From: a bacterium YEK0313
Lineage (GTDB): Bacteria; Pseudomonadota; Alphaproteobacteria; Rhizobiales; Phreatobacteraceae
DNA length: 64,000 bases
Assembly (NCBI GenBank): GCA_000751295.2
Contig: CCMO02000001.1
Span: 1,289,501-1,353,500 of the forward strand
Direction: 5' to 3'
Shown: piece after piece, positions 24,454-33,947 of the stretch
Layout: each line of letters begins with the position of its first letter
Numbering within the stretch: the stretch's first letter is position 1
The notes under the pieces: model-generated
What the model saw: only the letters and a program-made list of their open reading frames with translations
The model's database searches: none
What the model was told of the DNA's origin: nothing
Program-made: the position numbers and the translations under genes

Positions 24454-26256
24454 TCACACCTCAGGATCAAGAGTGTAGAGAGCTGTATCTCGGCTGTTTA
24501 TGCGGCGTAATGGACTGCGTTTTATTGCGCAGATCTGGGTGCGATACTCGACAAGCCTCATGGTGAGGTGCGAGCGCAGCGAGCATCGAACCACGGTCGA
24601 CTTTCGTGCAGCACGCCTCCGCACGACATGACTGTCGCATACAGCCAGGAAACCGAAAGGCGTCAGTTCACGCGGGCCGGCGTTGCGACCGAAGCCTGCG
24701 GGCGGGAGGCAGGAACCGGCGCGCCGGTGGCGGGCGTCGCCGTCGGCGCCGGGGCTTCCACGGCGGGGGCCGGGCCGGCCGCCTGGCCCTGGCCGAGCAG
24801 ACGCGTGAACCAGTTGCCGGACTGCTGCGGCGCGGGCGCCTCCACCGGGGCGAAAGCCGAGGCCTGGACCGGTGTCGCGGCCGAGCCCGTCTGGGCAATG
24901 ACGGTGGTCGCGCGCAGCGGCGAGGCGACCGGCACGGGCGCCGCAGCCATGGCGAGGCGGGCGTGCCGGTGGTGGCCGGCGCCGCCTCGGCGACGGCGGC
25001 GCGCCTGCGGTCGGCAGGGTCACGGGGGTCGAATCCTGGCTCGCCAGCGAGAAGCTCGGCTCGCTGGAGCCGATGCGGATGCGCCGATTGGCGAAGCGGT
25101 CGGCAAAGCGCTGGTTGGTGCCGCCGTCGATGCCGGAACGGGCGGGAGCAGCCTCGACCTGGCCGGTGAGGCTTGCGACCTGCGCCATGTCGCGGGCGTT
25201 CTTGGCCGCGACCGCCTGGCGGATCGCCGCCGGTACGACATGCGGCGGGCAGGCGGAGGCGGCCTGGAACGACGGCCGGGCGACGCCATCGCCGCTCACC
25301 GCGGTCAGACGGCTGCGCACGCTGCGGGCTGGAATGCTGCTCGGCGCGGCCGAAGCCGCAACCGGCTGGGCCGGATCGTTGATCGACACCGGCACGGCCG
25401 CGGAGGTCGAGACCGCGGCGGTCGCCGACCGGCCGGCGCGCGTGCCGGCCCAGGGATCGGTGCCGATCATTTCGCGGGTGCCGCCCTGGGCGAGCGAGGA
25501 GTTCGGCGAAACCGCATTGAACACGTAGCGGCGCTCGCAGACGTCGACCTGCGGCTCCTGCCGCGTCACCTCGAAATGATCGTAGCCTTCCTTCAGGTTG
25601 CGCCAGAAGGCCATGTTCGGGTTGTTGCGGTGGCGGGCAAGATTGCGCGGCGTCATGCGGAACGGATAGGCCTGGACCTGGAAGGTCTCCTGGCCACCGC
25701 GCAGCGCGTCGCGCGCCAGCGCATAGACCTCGGCGATCGCTTCGTCGGTCATGGCGTAGCAGCCGCGTGACGAGCAGTCGCCATGGACCATGAGATGCGA
25801 GCCGGTCCGGCCATGGGCCCGATCGAAATTGTTCGGGAAGCCCATGTTGAAGGCGAGATAATAGGACGAGTTCGGGTTCATCAGGCCCGGAGTGATATTG
25901 TAGAAGCCCTCCGGCGACTGGCGGTCGCCCTCGCGCACCTTCGGCCCCAGCTCACCGGAATACTGGCAGATCGGGTAGATCTTGAAGAGCGCATAGCGGC
26001 CCGTGGCGTCGCGCTTCCAGACCTCGAGCTCGGCTTCCTGCTTGAAGATGCGCATCAGCACCGGCGAGGTGCTGGTCATGCCCTTGGCCTGCAGCTCGGC
26101 CAGCACGGCCTGGGACAGCGCGATATTGCCACGGTTGGGATTGGACCGGGACATGGTGCTGTCCTGGCAGGCGGCCAGAGCGAGCGCCATCACGGCCGCC
26201 GAAGCGAACAGCCTCAAGCCCCTGGTCCGCGATGCCACCGAGGCGGCTCGAGCCAT
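24454..26256 (-). CDS. L,D-transpeptidase lipoprotein (YkuD/YafK-like) with disrupted 3' frame
   Basis: Starts near the ATG at 26256. A lipoprotein signal peptide ends at LALAAC with the lipidated Cys at about residue 30. The YkuD domain carries HGDCSSRGCYAM with catalytic Cys near 166 and His 158, as in murein L,D-transpeptidases that cross-link peptidoglycan or attach proteins to it. The downstream part is Ala/Pro-rich. From about 25010 leftward the frame changes character (Arg/Pro-rich), while natural-looking sequence (VIAQTGSAATPVQASAFAPV, then SGNWFTRLLGQG) continues in another frame to a stop at 24663. This suggests frameshifts between about 24945 and 25015, so the last ~165 residues of the open frame are probably not the original C-terminus. 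Confidence 0.75.
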   Translation of the reverse strand: MARAASVASRTRGLRLFASAAVMALALAACQDSTMSRSNPNRGNIALSQAVLAELQAKGMTSTSPVLMRIFKQEAELEVWKRDATGRYALFKIYPICQYSGELGPKVREGDRQSPEGFYNITPGLMNPNSSYYLAFNMGFPNNFDRAHGRTGSHLMVHGDCSSRGCYAMTDEAIAEVYALARDALRGGQETFQVQAYPFRMTPRNLARHRNNPNMAFWRNLKEGYDHFEVTRQEPQVDVCERRYVFNAVSPNSSLAQGGTREMIGTDPWAGTRAGRSATAAVSTSAAVPVSINDPAQPVAASAAPSSIPARSVRSRLTAVSGDGVARPSFQAASACPPHVVPAAIRQAVAAKNARDMAQVASLTGQVEAAPARSGIDGGTNQRFADRFANRRIRIGSSEPSFSLASQDSTPVTLPTAGAPPSPRRRRPPPARPPRHGCGARAGRLAAARDHRHCPDGLGRDTGPGLGFRPGGGARAAAVRQLVHASARPGPGGRPGPRRGSPGADGDARHRRAGSCLPPAGFGRNAGPRELTPFGFLAVCDSHVVRRRAARKSTVVRCSLRSHLTMRLVEYRTQICAIKRSPLRRINSRDTALYTLDPEV

Positions 26257-26463
26257 GTGACGCAATGCTCTGCTCCCGACTGAGGGCAAATCCGCCCAAT
26301 TGCGGTGTCAGTCTGACGCCTGTGATCCTTAAGGGACCCTTATCGGAGACCGTTAGCGTCAACCCGCGGTTACCGCAAGATGCCTGAAACGCGACGAACG
26401 GTTAATGAATTCTACGTGAAACGGCGGCCGAGGCAACAGGCCGGGCGTGGCGCTCCGCGCGGC

Positions 26464-27417
26464 TCAGGCCGTGCGGCCGATGGCCAGGAACTTCTCGCGC
26501 CGGAGCCGCCGGATCTCCTCGGGAGACTGGCCGGCCAGCTGCTTCAGGCCCTGTTCCAGCGCGTCGCCGACCCGCAGAATGGTCGAATCGGGGTCGCGAT
26601 GGGCGCCACCGACCGGCTCGGCGACGATCTGGTCGATCACGCCGAAGCGCAGAAGGTCCTGGGCGGTGATCTTCATGTTGGTCGCCGCGTCCTGGGCCTT
26701 GGCGGTGTCGCGCCAGAGGATCGATGCGGCGCCCTCGGGCGAAATGACGCTGTAGATCGCGTGTTCCAGCATGAGCACGCGGTTGGTCGCGGCGATCGCG
26801 ATCGCCCCGCCCGAGCCGCCCTCGCCGATCACCACGGCCAGGTTGGGCACGCCGAGCATTAGGCTGCGGTCGGTCGAGCGCGCGATGGCCTCGGCCTGGC
26901 CGCGCTCCTCCGCGCCGATGCCGGGATAGGCGCCGGCCGTATCGACCAGCGAGATCACCGGAATGCCGAAGCGCTCGGCGGTCTCCATCAGGCGCGCCGC
27001 CTTGCGGTAGCCCTCGGGCCGGGCCATGCCGAAATTGTGCCGGATGCGCGTTTCGGTCGTGTCGCCGCGCTCATGGCCGAGAATGCAGACGCTCTGGCCC
27101 CGGAAGCGGCCGAAGCCGCCGACGATCGCCTCGTCCTCGCCGAACACGCGGTCGCCGGCGAGCGGCGTGAAGTCCTCGATCAGCTTGGCGATATAGTCGA
27201 GCGTATGCGGGCGCGCCGGATGGCGCGCCACCAGCATCTTCTGCCAGGGCGTGAGGTTGCCGTAGAGGTCCTTCAGCGCCTGGTCGGCCTTCTGCTCCAG
27301 GCGCGCGATCTCCTCGGCGATCGAGACGCCCCCATCGCGCGTGGCGACCTCGCGCAGCTCCTCGACCTTGGATTCGAGTTCGGCGATCGGCTTTTCGAAA
27401 TCGAGATAGCTACGCAT
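26464..27417 (-). CDS. accA: Acetyl-CoA carboxylase carboxyltransferase subunit alpha
   Basis: 317 residues, the usual AccA length. Clear family segments are YLDFEKPIAELE at the N-terminus, ARHPARPHTLDYI, GDRVFGEDEAIVGGF, HNFGMARPEGYRKAARLM, SLVDTAGAYPG, GEGGSGGAIAI and SVISPEGAASILWRD. It transfers CO2 from carboxybiotin to acetyl-CoA together with AccD, the committed step of fatty acid synthesis. It sits between xerD and the L,D-transpeptidase, all on the minus strand. Confidence 0.98.
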   Translation of the reverse strand: MRSYLDFEKPIAELESKVEELREVATRDGGVSIAEEIARLEQKADQALKDLYGNLTPWQKMLVARHPARPHTLDYIAKLIEDFTPLAGDRVFGEDEAIVGGFGRFRGQSVCILGHERGDTTETRIRHNFGMARPEGYRKAARLMETAERFGIPVISLVDTAGAYPGIGAEERGQAEAIARSTDRSLMLGVPNLAVVIGEGGSGGAIAIAATNRVLMLEHAIYSVISPEGAASILWRDTAKAQDAATNMKITAQDLLRFGVIDQIVAEPVGGAHRDPDSTILRVGDALEQGLKQLAGQSPEEIRRLRREKFLAIGRTA

Positions 27418-27591
27418 CGGGTACGGATCGAGCCCAAGCTTTGAGGGCCGGACGACGTCCGGCGGAGGGCGAGGAAATGGCCCTTGTGGGGGGCGGAAGT
27501 CAAGGGACGACGGTCCGCAAACGGCAAAGGTCTTGCGATTTTAACGGTTTGCCGGCGACTGAAAGCGGCACGCCCGGCCGCGGCCGAAGCC

Positions 27592-28524
27592 TCAATCCTC
27601 GTCGGCGAGCGGATGCAGGTCGCGGACGAGACCGGCGAGCCGCTCGTCCAGGACATGCGTATAGATCTGCGTCGTCGCGATGTCGGCATGGCCGAGCAAT
27701 TGCTGCACCGAGCGCAGGTCCGCCCCGTTCTGCAGGAGGTGGCTCGCAAAGGCGTGGCGCAGCACGTGCGGGCTGACCTTGGCCGCCGGCAGCCCGGCCG
27801 CCGAGGCCACCTGCTTCAGCTCGCGGCCGACATATTGCCGCGTCAGATGGCCGCTCTCGCCCGAGGACGGGAACAACCATTTCGATGGGCCGAGGCCAGC
27901 CTCCTCGCGAAGCCCCAGATAGACGGCGATCGCGTCCTTCGCCGCCTGGTTGAGCGGCACGATGCGCTCCTTGTTGCCCTTGCCGCGCACGATCAGGAAG
28001 CGCTGGTCGCGCCGGGCGGCGGCGATCGGCAGGCTGATCAGCTCGGAAATGCGCAGGCCGCTGGCATAGAGCAGTTCCAGAAGGGCGGCCATCCGCGCCG
28101 CCTTCAGCCGTTCGCCCAGCGGCCGGGCGGCGGCGTCGAGGCCCTCATGCGCGACTTTCAGGAGCCGGTCGACCTCGTCCGACTTCAGGACCTTGGGCAG
28201 CGGCCGGCCGCGCTTCGGCCCTTCCAGCACCGCCGCCGGATCCTCCGGGCACAGGCCCTCGCCATAAAGGAAGCGGTGCAGCTGGCGCACCGCCGACAGA
28301 CGGCGGGCGACCGAGGCGGTCTTCAGCCCGCGGCCGGCGCAGTCGGCGAGATAGGCGCGGACCATCTCGGTGGTCGCCGCCTTCGGCGCGGCGCCTTCGC
28401 CGGCGAGGAATTCGGCATAATCGTCGAGGTCGCGCCGGTAGGCGCTGAGCGTATTGGCCGCGGCGCCCCGTTCGGCCGCCATCATGTCGAGGAAGAGATC
28501 GATCTCGCGGGGGACACGCGCCAT
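27592..28524 (-). CDS. xerD: Tyrosine recombinase XerD
   Basis: 310 residues. The N-terminal core-binding domain (FLDMMAAERGAAANTLSAYRRDL) is followed by the catalytic domain with Arg in YASGLRISELI, Lys in RGKGNKERIVPL, His/Arg in SPHVLRHAFASHLL, His in LLGHADIATTQ and the Tyr nucleophile in IYTHV. It resolves chromosome dimers at dif with XerC. It is 4 bp after a 49-residue membrane protein gene and probably co-transcribed with it. This is a housekeeping recombinase, not evidence of an integrated element. Confidence 0.93.
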   Translation of the reverse strand: MARVPREIDLFLDMMAAERGAAANTLSAYRRDLDDYAEFLAGEGAAPKAATTEMVRAYLADCAGRGLKTASVARRLSAVRQLHRFLYGEGLCPEDPAAVLEGPKRGRPLPKVLKSDEVDRLLKVAHEGLDAAARPLGERLKAARMAALLELLYASGLRISELISLPIAAARRDQRFLIVRGKGNKERIVPLNQAAKDAIAVYLGLREEAGLGPSKWLFPSSGESGHLTRQYVGRELKQVASAAGLPAAKVSPHVLRHAFASHLLQNGADLRSVQQLLGHADIATTQIYTHVLDERLAGLVRDLHPLADED

Positions 28525-28528
28525 CGGC

Positions 28529-28678
28529 TCACCGGCGCGGCTGCAGGCGGTTCGCCGGGATCGTCACCGTCATCTCGCGCGAGGTCGGCTCGACCAGATA
28601 GGCGAGCGCCAGCATGCCCGAGAAGACGAGGCCACCGAGCACCAGCATGATGACGAGGAAGCGCGTCAGGGTCGGCAT
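28529..28678 (-). CDS. Small conserved single-pass membrane protein (49 aa)
   Basis: The sequence starts MPTLTRFLVIMLVLGGLV, has one membrane helix (LVIMLVLGGLVFSGMLALAYLV) and then a short tail with EPTSREMTVTIP. I recognise this layout as a small conserved protein found next to xerD in Rhizobiales; its function is unknown. The stop is 4 bases before the xerD ATG, indicating one transcript. Confidence 0.7.
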   Translation of the reverse strand: MPTLTRFLVIMLVLGGLVFSGMLALAYLVEPTSREMTVTIPANRLQPRR

Positions 28679-28844
28679 GCGGAAGAACAGCCCCTCGGAT
28701 CGGCATGTGGAGCGACCGAGACTGACCACGAATGATCCTGCGCCGCAAGCGCCGCGGCGAAACGGTGCATGACCGGCGCACCGAGGCTTCCCGGCGGCGG
28801 CGGCGCTCTCTATGGTCCGGCGGCCCGCCCGCCCGAGGATCGCA

Positions 28845-29657
28845 ATGCCGCTGACGATCGCCACATGGAACATCAATTCGGTGCGCCTGCGCATCGATAC
28901 CGTCGCCCGCTTCGCCGAGACCTACCGGCCGGACGTCCTGTGCCTGCAGGAGACCAAGTGCCAGGACGGGCAGTTTCCGCTCGCGGACATCAGGAAGATG
29001 GGCTTCAACCATGTCGCCGTTCACGGCCAGAAGGGCTATCACGGCGTCGCCGTGCTCTCGCGCTTCGCGCTCGGCGACATCGAGCGCAAGGCCTTCTGCG
29101 GCAAGAACGACGCGCGCCACGTCGCCGTGACGCTGGCGGACGGCCCGGCGGCCGGCACGCGCATCCACAACTTCTATGTTCCTGCCGGCGGCGACGAACC
29201 CGACCCGGCGATCAACGACAAGTTCGCCCACAAGCTCGGCTTCCTCGACGAGATGGAAGGCTGGGACGCGCTGAGGGTCGGCGCCGGCACGAGCCGGACG
29301 GTGCTGGTCGGCGATCTCAACATCGCCCCGCTCGAACATGACGTCTGGAGCTCGCGCCAGCTGCGCAACGTCGTCTCGCACACGCCGATCGAGCGGCGCC
29401 GGCTGACGGAGGTCGCGACCACGGGCGGCTGGGTCGACATGATGCGGACGCTGACCCCCGAGCCAGAGAAGCTCTATACGTGGTGGAGCTATCGCTCGAG
29501 CGACTGGGTGGCGGCCAACAAGGGCCGCCGGCTCGATCACGTCTGGCTGAGCCCGGCGCTCGGCCAGGCCATGCGCGGCTTCGAGATCGTCCGCGACGCG
29601 CGCGGCTGGACGCGGCCGTCCGACCACGTTCCGGTCATCGCCACGCTGGACCTCTGA
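28845..29657 (+). CDS. xthA: Exodeoxyribonuclease III / AP endonuclease
   Basis: 270 residues of the EEP nuclease fold: ATWNINSVRLR, the metal-binding Glu in LCLQETKC, YHGVAVLSR, the catalytic GDLNIAPLEHDVW and the terminal PSDHVPVIATLDL. It cuts DNA at abasic sites and degrades 3' ends during base excision repair. The ATG at 28845 has a GAGG box; it is divergent from the small membrane protein and xerD. Confidence 0.93.
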   Translation: MPLTIATWNINSVRLRIDTVARFAETYRPDVLCLQETKCQDGQFPLADIRKMGFNHVAVHGQKGYHGVAVLSRFALGDIERKAFCGKNDARHVAVTLADGPAAGTRIHNFYVPAGGDEPDPAINDKFAHKLGFLDEMEGWDALRVGAGTSRTVLVGDLNIAPLEHDVWSSRQLRNVVSHTPIERRRLTEVATTGGWVDMMRTLTPEPEKLYTWWSYRSSDWVAANKGRRLDHVWLSPALGQAMRGFEIVRDARGWTRPSDHVPVIATLDL

Positions 29658-29872
29658 CCGCGGTCTGCGGGCCCGCGTCGAGCCCGCTCTGCTACAATGC
29701 CGGCACAGGCCGCCGGACGGTTTCTGTTGCATTGCATCATCCGAACGCCCTATGGGGCTGGACCGGCCGTTTCGTTGACACCCCGCAGGCCCGCTTCTAG
29801 GGTGCCCGCCCGGCTCGAATGGCCTGAAAACCGAACATCCGAACGGCAATTGCGCCTGTTTCGGGGAGGGAC

Positions 29873-30625
29873 ATGATGAAGATCCTTGTGCCCGTGAAAC
29901 GGGTTGTCGACTACAATGTGAAGATCCGCGTGAAGCCCGACGGCTCGGGGGTCGAGCTCGCCAATGTGAAGATGTCGATGAACCCCTTCGACGAGATCGC
30001 CGTCGAGGAGGCCCTGCGCCTGAAGGAGAAGGGCGCGGCGACCGAAGTGGTGGTCGTGTCGATCGGTCCGCAGGGAGCCGCCGAGACGATCCGCACCGGT
30101 CTCGCCATGGGCGCCGACCGCGGCATTCATGTGAAGACCGACGCGACCGTCGAGCCGCTGGCCGTCGCCAAGATCCTCAAGGGCGTGATCGGCGAGGAGG
30201 CTCCGGGCCTCGTCATTCTCGGCAAGCAGGCGATCGACGACGATTCCAACCAGACCGGCCAGATGCTGGGCGCCCTGCTCGGCTGGGGCCAGGGCTCCTT
30301 CGCCTCCAAGGTCGAGCTCGGCGCCGATGCGGTCTCGGTCACCCGTGAGGTCGACGGCGGCCTGCAGACGGTCAAGCTGAAGCTGCCGGCGATCGTCACG
30401 ACCGACCTGCGCCTCAACGAGCCGCGCTACGCCTCGCTGCCGAACATCATGAAGGCGAAGAAGAAGCCGATCGACGAGAAGACCCCGGACGCCTACGGCG
30501 TCGATGTCGCGCCGCGGCTGAAGGTCCTGAAGACCGTCGAGCCGGGCGGCCGGAAGGCCGGCGTCAAGGTGGGTTCGGTGGCCGAACTCGTCGCGAAACT
30601 GAAGAACGAAGCCGGGGTGCTCTGA
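29873..30625 (+). CDS. etfB: Electron transfer flavoprotein subunit beta
   Basis: 250 residues beginning MMKILVPVKRVVDYNVKIRV. Family marks are MSMNPFDEIAVEEALRLKE, ADRGIHV and LGKQAIDDDSNQTGQMLGALLGW, which holds the AMP-site and recognition-loop region. EtfAB accepts electrons from acyl-CoA dehydrogenases and passes them to ETF-quinone oxidoreductase. It overlaps etfA by one base (TGATG) and could serve the acyl-CoA dehydrogenase at 42875. Confidence 0.98.
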   Translation: MMKILVPVKRVVDYNVKIRVKPDGSGVELANVKMSMNPFDEIAVEEALRLKEKGAATEVVVVSIGPQGAAETIRTGLAMGADRGIHVKTDATVEPLAVAKILKGVIGEEAPGLVILGKQAIDDDSNQTGQMLGALLGWGQGSFASKVELGADAVSVTREVDGGLQTVKLKLPAIVTTDLRLNEPRYASLPNIMKAKKKPIDEKTPDAYGVDVAPRLKVLKTVEPGGRKAGVKVGSVAELVAKLKNEAGVL

Positions 30626-31569
30626 TGTCGACCCTTCTCCTCGCGGAACACGACAACGCCACGATCAAGGATCCGACCGCCAAGGCCCTCACCGCCGCGG
30701 TTGCCCTTGGCGCCCCGGTCACCGTGCTGGTCGCCGGCTCCGGCTGCGCCGGCGCGGCCGAAGCGGCCGCCAAGCTCGAGGGCGTCGCCAAGGTGCTCGT
30801 CGTCGACAACCCGGCCTATGAGCATCTGCTCGCCGAGCCGACCGCCGCGCTGATCGTCTCGCTCGCCCCGGGCTATGCCAATATCGTCGCGCCGGCCACG
30901 TCCAACGGCAAGAACATCCTGCCGCGCGTCGCCGCCCTGCTCGACGTCATGCAGATCTCCGACATCGTCAAGGTGATCGCGCCCGATACGTTCGAGCGGC
31001 CGATCTATGCTGGCAATGCGCTGCAGACCGTGCAGTCGAGCGATGCGACCAAGGTCATCACCGTCCGCACCGCCTCGTTCCAGGCGGCCGGAACCGGCGG
31101 CAGCGCGCCGGTCGAGACGGCTGCCGCCGCGACCGATCCGGGCCTGTCGAGCTTCGTCGGCGAGGAGCTGTCGAAGTCGGACCGGCCGGAGCTCGGCGCC
31201 GCCAAGATCATCATTTCCGGCGGCCGCGCGCTCGGCTCCAAGGAAGCCTTCACGAAGGTGATCGAGCCGGTGGCCGACAAGCTCGGCGCCGCCATGGGCG
31301 CCTCGCGCGCCGCGGTCGATGCGGGCTATGCGCCGAACGACTGGCAGGTCGGTCAGACCGGCAAGGTCGTGGCGCCCGAGCTCTACATCGCCGTCGGCAT
31401 TTCCGGCGCGATCCAGCATCTCGCCGGCATGAAGGACTCCAAGGTGATCGTCGCCATCAACAAGGACGAGGAGGCGCCGATCTTCCAGGTGGCCGACTAC
31501 GGCCTGGTAGGCGATCTCTTCACGGTCCTGCCCGAGCTCGAAAAGGAACTTGCCGCAATCGGCAAGTAA
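30625..31569 (+). CDS. etfA: Electron transfer flavoprotein subunit alpha
   Basis: 314 residues. The N-terminal half begins STLLLAEHDNATIKD; the C-terminal FAD domain has GGRALGSKEAF, AVDAGYAPNDWQVGQTGK, ELYIAVGISGAIQHLAGM and INKDEEAPIFQVADYG, all diagnostic. It forms the FAD-containing heterodimer with EtfB. Its start overlaps the etfB stop, so the two subunits are translationally coupled. Confidence 0.98.
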   Translation: MSTLLLAEHDNATIKDPTAKALTAAVALGAPVTVLVAGSGCAGAAEAAAKLEGVAKVLVVDNPAYEHLLAEPTAALIVSLAPGYANIVAPATSNGKNILPRVAALLDVMQISDIVKVIAPDTFERPIYAGNALQTVQSSDATKVITVRTASFQAAGTGGSAPVETAAAATDPGLSSFVGEELSKSDRPELGAAKIIISGGRALGSKEAFTKVIEPVADKLGAAMGASRAAVDAGYAPNDWQVGQTGKVVAPELYIAVGISGAIQHLAGMKDSKVIVAINKDEEAPIFQVADYGLVGDLFTVLPELEKELAAIGK

Positions 31570-31588
31570 GGTTCCGACCTTGAGGCCT

Positions 31589-31624
31589 GGGCGGGGCGCC
31601 TTCCTGGCGGCCCGCCCTTGTCTC
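31589..31624 (+). terminator. Terminator-like hairpin after etfBA
   Basis: GGGCGGGGCGCC pairs with GGCGGCCCGCCC (12-bp stem, one G-G mismatch, loop TTCCT), followed by TTGTCTCT. It lies 20 bp past the etfA stop. Confidence 0.55.
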
Positions 31625-31732
31625 TATTATGATGCCGGTGGCATCGTACGGCGGACCGTCGTAGAGATGTCGCTGAGTTTAGATGGATTCGTGCCGTCTC
31701 ACGCTCCGGCGTGACGGTTGCCAGGTGTAGCC

Positions 31733-32608
31733 ATGGACATCAGAAAGATCGGCGTAATCGGCGCCGGACAGATGGGCAACGGGATCGCGCATGTCGCGGC
31801 GCTCTCGGGCATCGACGTGGTGCTGCACGATCTGTCGGAGGACCGCATCCGGTCGGGGCTCGCCACCATCAACGGCAATATGAGCCGCCAGCTCTCCAAG
31901 AACCTGATCTCCGAGGAAGAGCGCCAGCAGGCGCTGCTGCGCATCACGCCCGGCCCCAAGCTCGACGATTTCGGCGACTGCGACATGGTCATCGAGGCCG
32001 CGACCGAGAACGAGCAGGTCAAGGTCAAGATCTTCCAGTCGGTGGTGCCGGTCGTCCGCCCCGACGCGATCCTGGCGAGCAACACCTCGTCGATCTCGAT
32101 CACCCGGCTCGCTTCCGCGACCGACCGGCCCGAGCGCTTCATCGGCATCCACTTCATGAATCCGGTGCCGGTCATGCAGCTCGTCGAGCTGATCCGCGGC
32201 ATCGCGACCGAGGACGAGACCTTCGAAGCCTCCAAGGCCTTCGTCAGCCGGCTCGGCAAGACGGTGGCGGTGGCCGAGGATTTCCCGGCCTTCATCGTCA
32301 ACCGCATCCTCCTGCCGATGATCAACGAGGCGATCTACACCCTCTATGAGGGCGTCGGCTCGGTGGAGGCAATCGATACCGGCATGCGGCTCGGCGCCAA
32401 TCATCCAATGGGCCCGCTGCAGCTCGCCGACTTCATCGGCCTCGATACGTGCCTGTCGGTGATGCAGGTGCTCTACGAAGGCCTCGCCGATTCCAAGTAC
32501 CGGCCCTGCCCGCTGCTGGTGAAATATGTCGAGGCCGGCTGGCTCGGCCGGAAGACGCAGCGCGGCTTCTACGACTATCGCGGCGAACGGCCGGTTCCGA
32601 CCCGCTGA
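31733..32608 (+). CDS. 3-hydroxybutyryl-CoA dehydrogenase (3-hydroxyacyl-CoA dehydrogenase)
   Basis: 291 residues. An NAD Rossmann loop (IGVIGAGQMGNGIAHVAAL) is followed by the catalytic region NTSSISITRLA, IGIHFMNPVPVMQLVELI with the active-site His, and the C-terminal dimer domain (GANHPMGPLQLADFIGLD). It oxidises (S)-3-hydroxyacyl-CoA, or reduces acetoacetyl-CoA, with NAD(P). The ATG at 31733 has AGGTG upstream; a TTG at 31718 is less likely. Its position after etfBA is common in alphaproteobacteria. Confidence 0.95.
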   Translation: MDIRKIGVIGAGQMGNGIAHVAALSGIDVVLHDLSEDRIRSGLATINGNMSRQLSKNLISEEERQQALLRITPGPKLDDFGDCDMVIEAATENEQVKVKIFQSVVPVVRPDAILASNTSSISITRLASATDRPERFIGIHFMNPVPVMQLVELIRGIATEDETFEASKAFVSRLGKTVAVAEDFPAFIVNRILLPMINEAIYTLYEGVGSVEAIDTGMRLGANHPMGPLQLADFIGLDTCLSVMQVLYEGLADSKYRPCPLLVKYVEAGWLGRKTQRGFYDYRGERPVPTR

Positions 32609-32711
32609 TACCAGCCTCTTTCAGCGATCGCGCCAAGGCTTCGTTAAGCCGCGGCGGTTAGCTCTTGCATGGGCCCGCACGGATGCGGGCGCGCAGGCGA
32701 AGGATCGCGCG

Positions 32712-32903
32712 ATGTCGACTGACAGCATCGTCGGAGCCATGGTCGGCATGGCCATGGATCGCACCCAGATCGGGCTGCAGGCGGCCATGGTGCGCCAGGA
32801 GGTCAAGGCCGACCAGGAACTGGTCGCCCTGCTCGCCAATGCCGCCCAGGCGGCGCCGGCCCCGGCTCCGGGCACCGGACTGATCGTCGACAAGACCGCC
32901 TGA
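32712..32903 (+). CDS. Small YjfB-like (putative motility) protein, 63 aa
   Basis: The sequence begins MSTDSIVGAMVGMAMDRTQIGLQ and continues as one amphipathic helix with an Ala/Pro-rich tail. The pattern resembles the short YjfB 'putative motility protein' family, but similarity is judged by eye only. Strong GC bias at third positions supports coding. It has no operon partner. Confidence 0.5.
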   Translation: MSTDSIVGAMVGMAMDRTQIGLQAAMVRQEVKADQELVALLANAAQAAPAPAPGTGLIVDKTA

Positions 32904-33050
32904 CGGCGCGAGGCGCGCAAGCTTCGCGTCGGGTTTGGCACAAGATCCTGTCGTGTCGACAGGCTTTGCACCAGGCGCCGAAGACACCAACAAAACGGCT
33001 GCCTCACGCCCTGAAGCTCGCATGCAACGCCGCCTCCTTGCGATTGCGCC

Positions 33051-33947
33051 TCAGCGGAACCGCAGGATGAAGCGTTCCACCGATGGCTCCCAGAGATCGA
33101 GGCCGGGCGGATCGGGCAGCAGCGCGTGCCCGTCATGGACGAAATCCGGCAGGGCAACGAACTCCGCCGCGCCGCCGGCGCGGGTGAAGGCCTGGTGCAG
33201 CCGGCGCGCCAGCACCGGCGGGAACGACCGGTCGTTGGCGCTGTAGAGCCAGAGCATGGGCGTGCGCGCCCGCCGGCCGAGCACGGCCGCGTCGCGCACG
33301 AGTTCGTCCAGGGCGCAGGTCTGGCCGGTCTCGCCGGACCGGCCGAGACGGCCGCCGGCGAAATTGATGATGCCGGCCACCGCCGGGTGGTTCTCCGCGG
33401 CGAGCGCCAGCATGGCCCAGCCTCCGGTCGACTGGCCGATGGCGATGACGCCGTCGTCGCGCACGAAGGGCTGGGCCGTCAAGGCGTCGACCGCGGCCGC
33501 GACATCGGCGGCATCCGCCCGGCCGCCCGCGACATGGCTCGGCCGCCGGCAGGCGAAACGTTCGGCGCGCTCGACGCCGGTGAGGCCGTAGCCGCGCCGG
33601 TGCACCACCGCCACGACATAGCCGCGCTCGACGAACCAGTTGACCGCATGCGCGTAGACGCCGTGCCGCGGCTCGCGGTTGCGCGCCGCATCGCCCGAGG
33701 TGTGGTGGGTCATCACCACGAGACGGCGCGGCGCATCGTCGCGCGGCCGGTAGACCAGCGCCGCGATCGTCCGGCCCTCGTCGGCCGGATGCGGGATGCG
33801 CCAGACCTGCTCGCGGTGGGGCGAGCCCTCCGCGCCCTCGGGTTCGGCCGTCTCGGCCGCCGCCCAGCCGAGGCCGGCCAGCAGCACGGCAAGCTGGACG
33901 AGGCCGGCGAGCCACATGCGCCGGCCGATGCTCGCGCCCGGCCTCAT
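33051..33947 (-). CDS. Secreted or membrane-anchored alpha/beta hydrolase (dienelactone hydrolase-like)
   Basis: 298 residues. An N-terminal hydrophobic segment (MWLAGLVQLAVLLAGLGWAAAETAEP) looks like a signal peptide. The fold shows VVMTHHTSGDAARN, the nucleophile elbow GQSTGGWAML and a late FVHDGHALL with the likely catalytic His. It overlaps the stop of the glutamate dehydrogenase gene by 4 bp, so it is probably translated after it. Substrate unknown. Confidence 0.75.
   Translation of the reverse strand: MRPGASIGRRMWLAGLVQLAVLLAGLGWAAAETAEPEGAEGSPHREQVWRIPHPADEGRTIAALVYRPRDDAPRRLVVMTHHTSGDAARNREPRHGVYAHAVNWFVERGYVVAVVHRRGYGLTGVERAERFACRRPSHVAGGRADAADVAAAVDALTAQPFVRDDGVIAIGQSTGGWAMLALAAENHPAVAGIINFAGGRLGRSGETGQTCALDELVRDAAVLGRRARTPMLWLYSANDRSFPPVLARRLHQAFTRAGGAAEFVALPDFVHDGHALLPDPPGLDLWEPSVERFILRFR

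Noticed and set aside
27592..28524. Tyrosine recombinase as a sign of a mobile element
   Set aside because: Sequence and context (accA, small membrane protein) fit housekeeping XerD.
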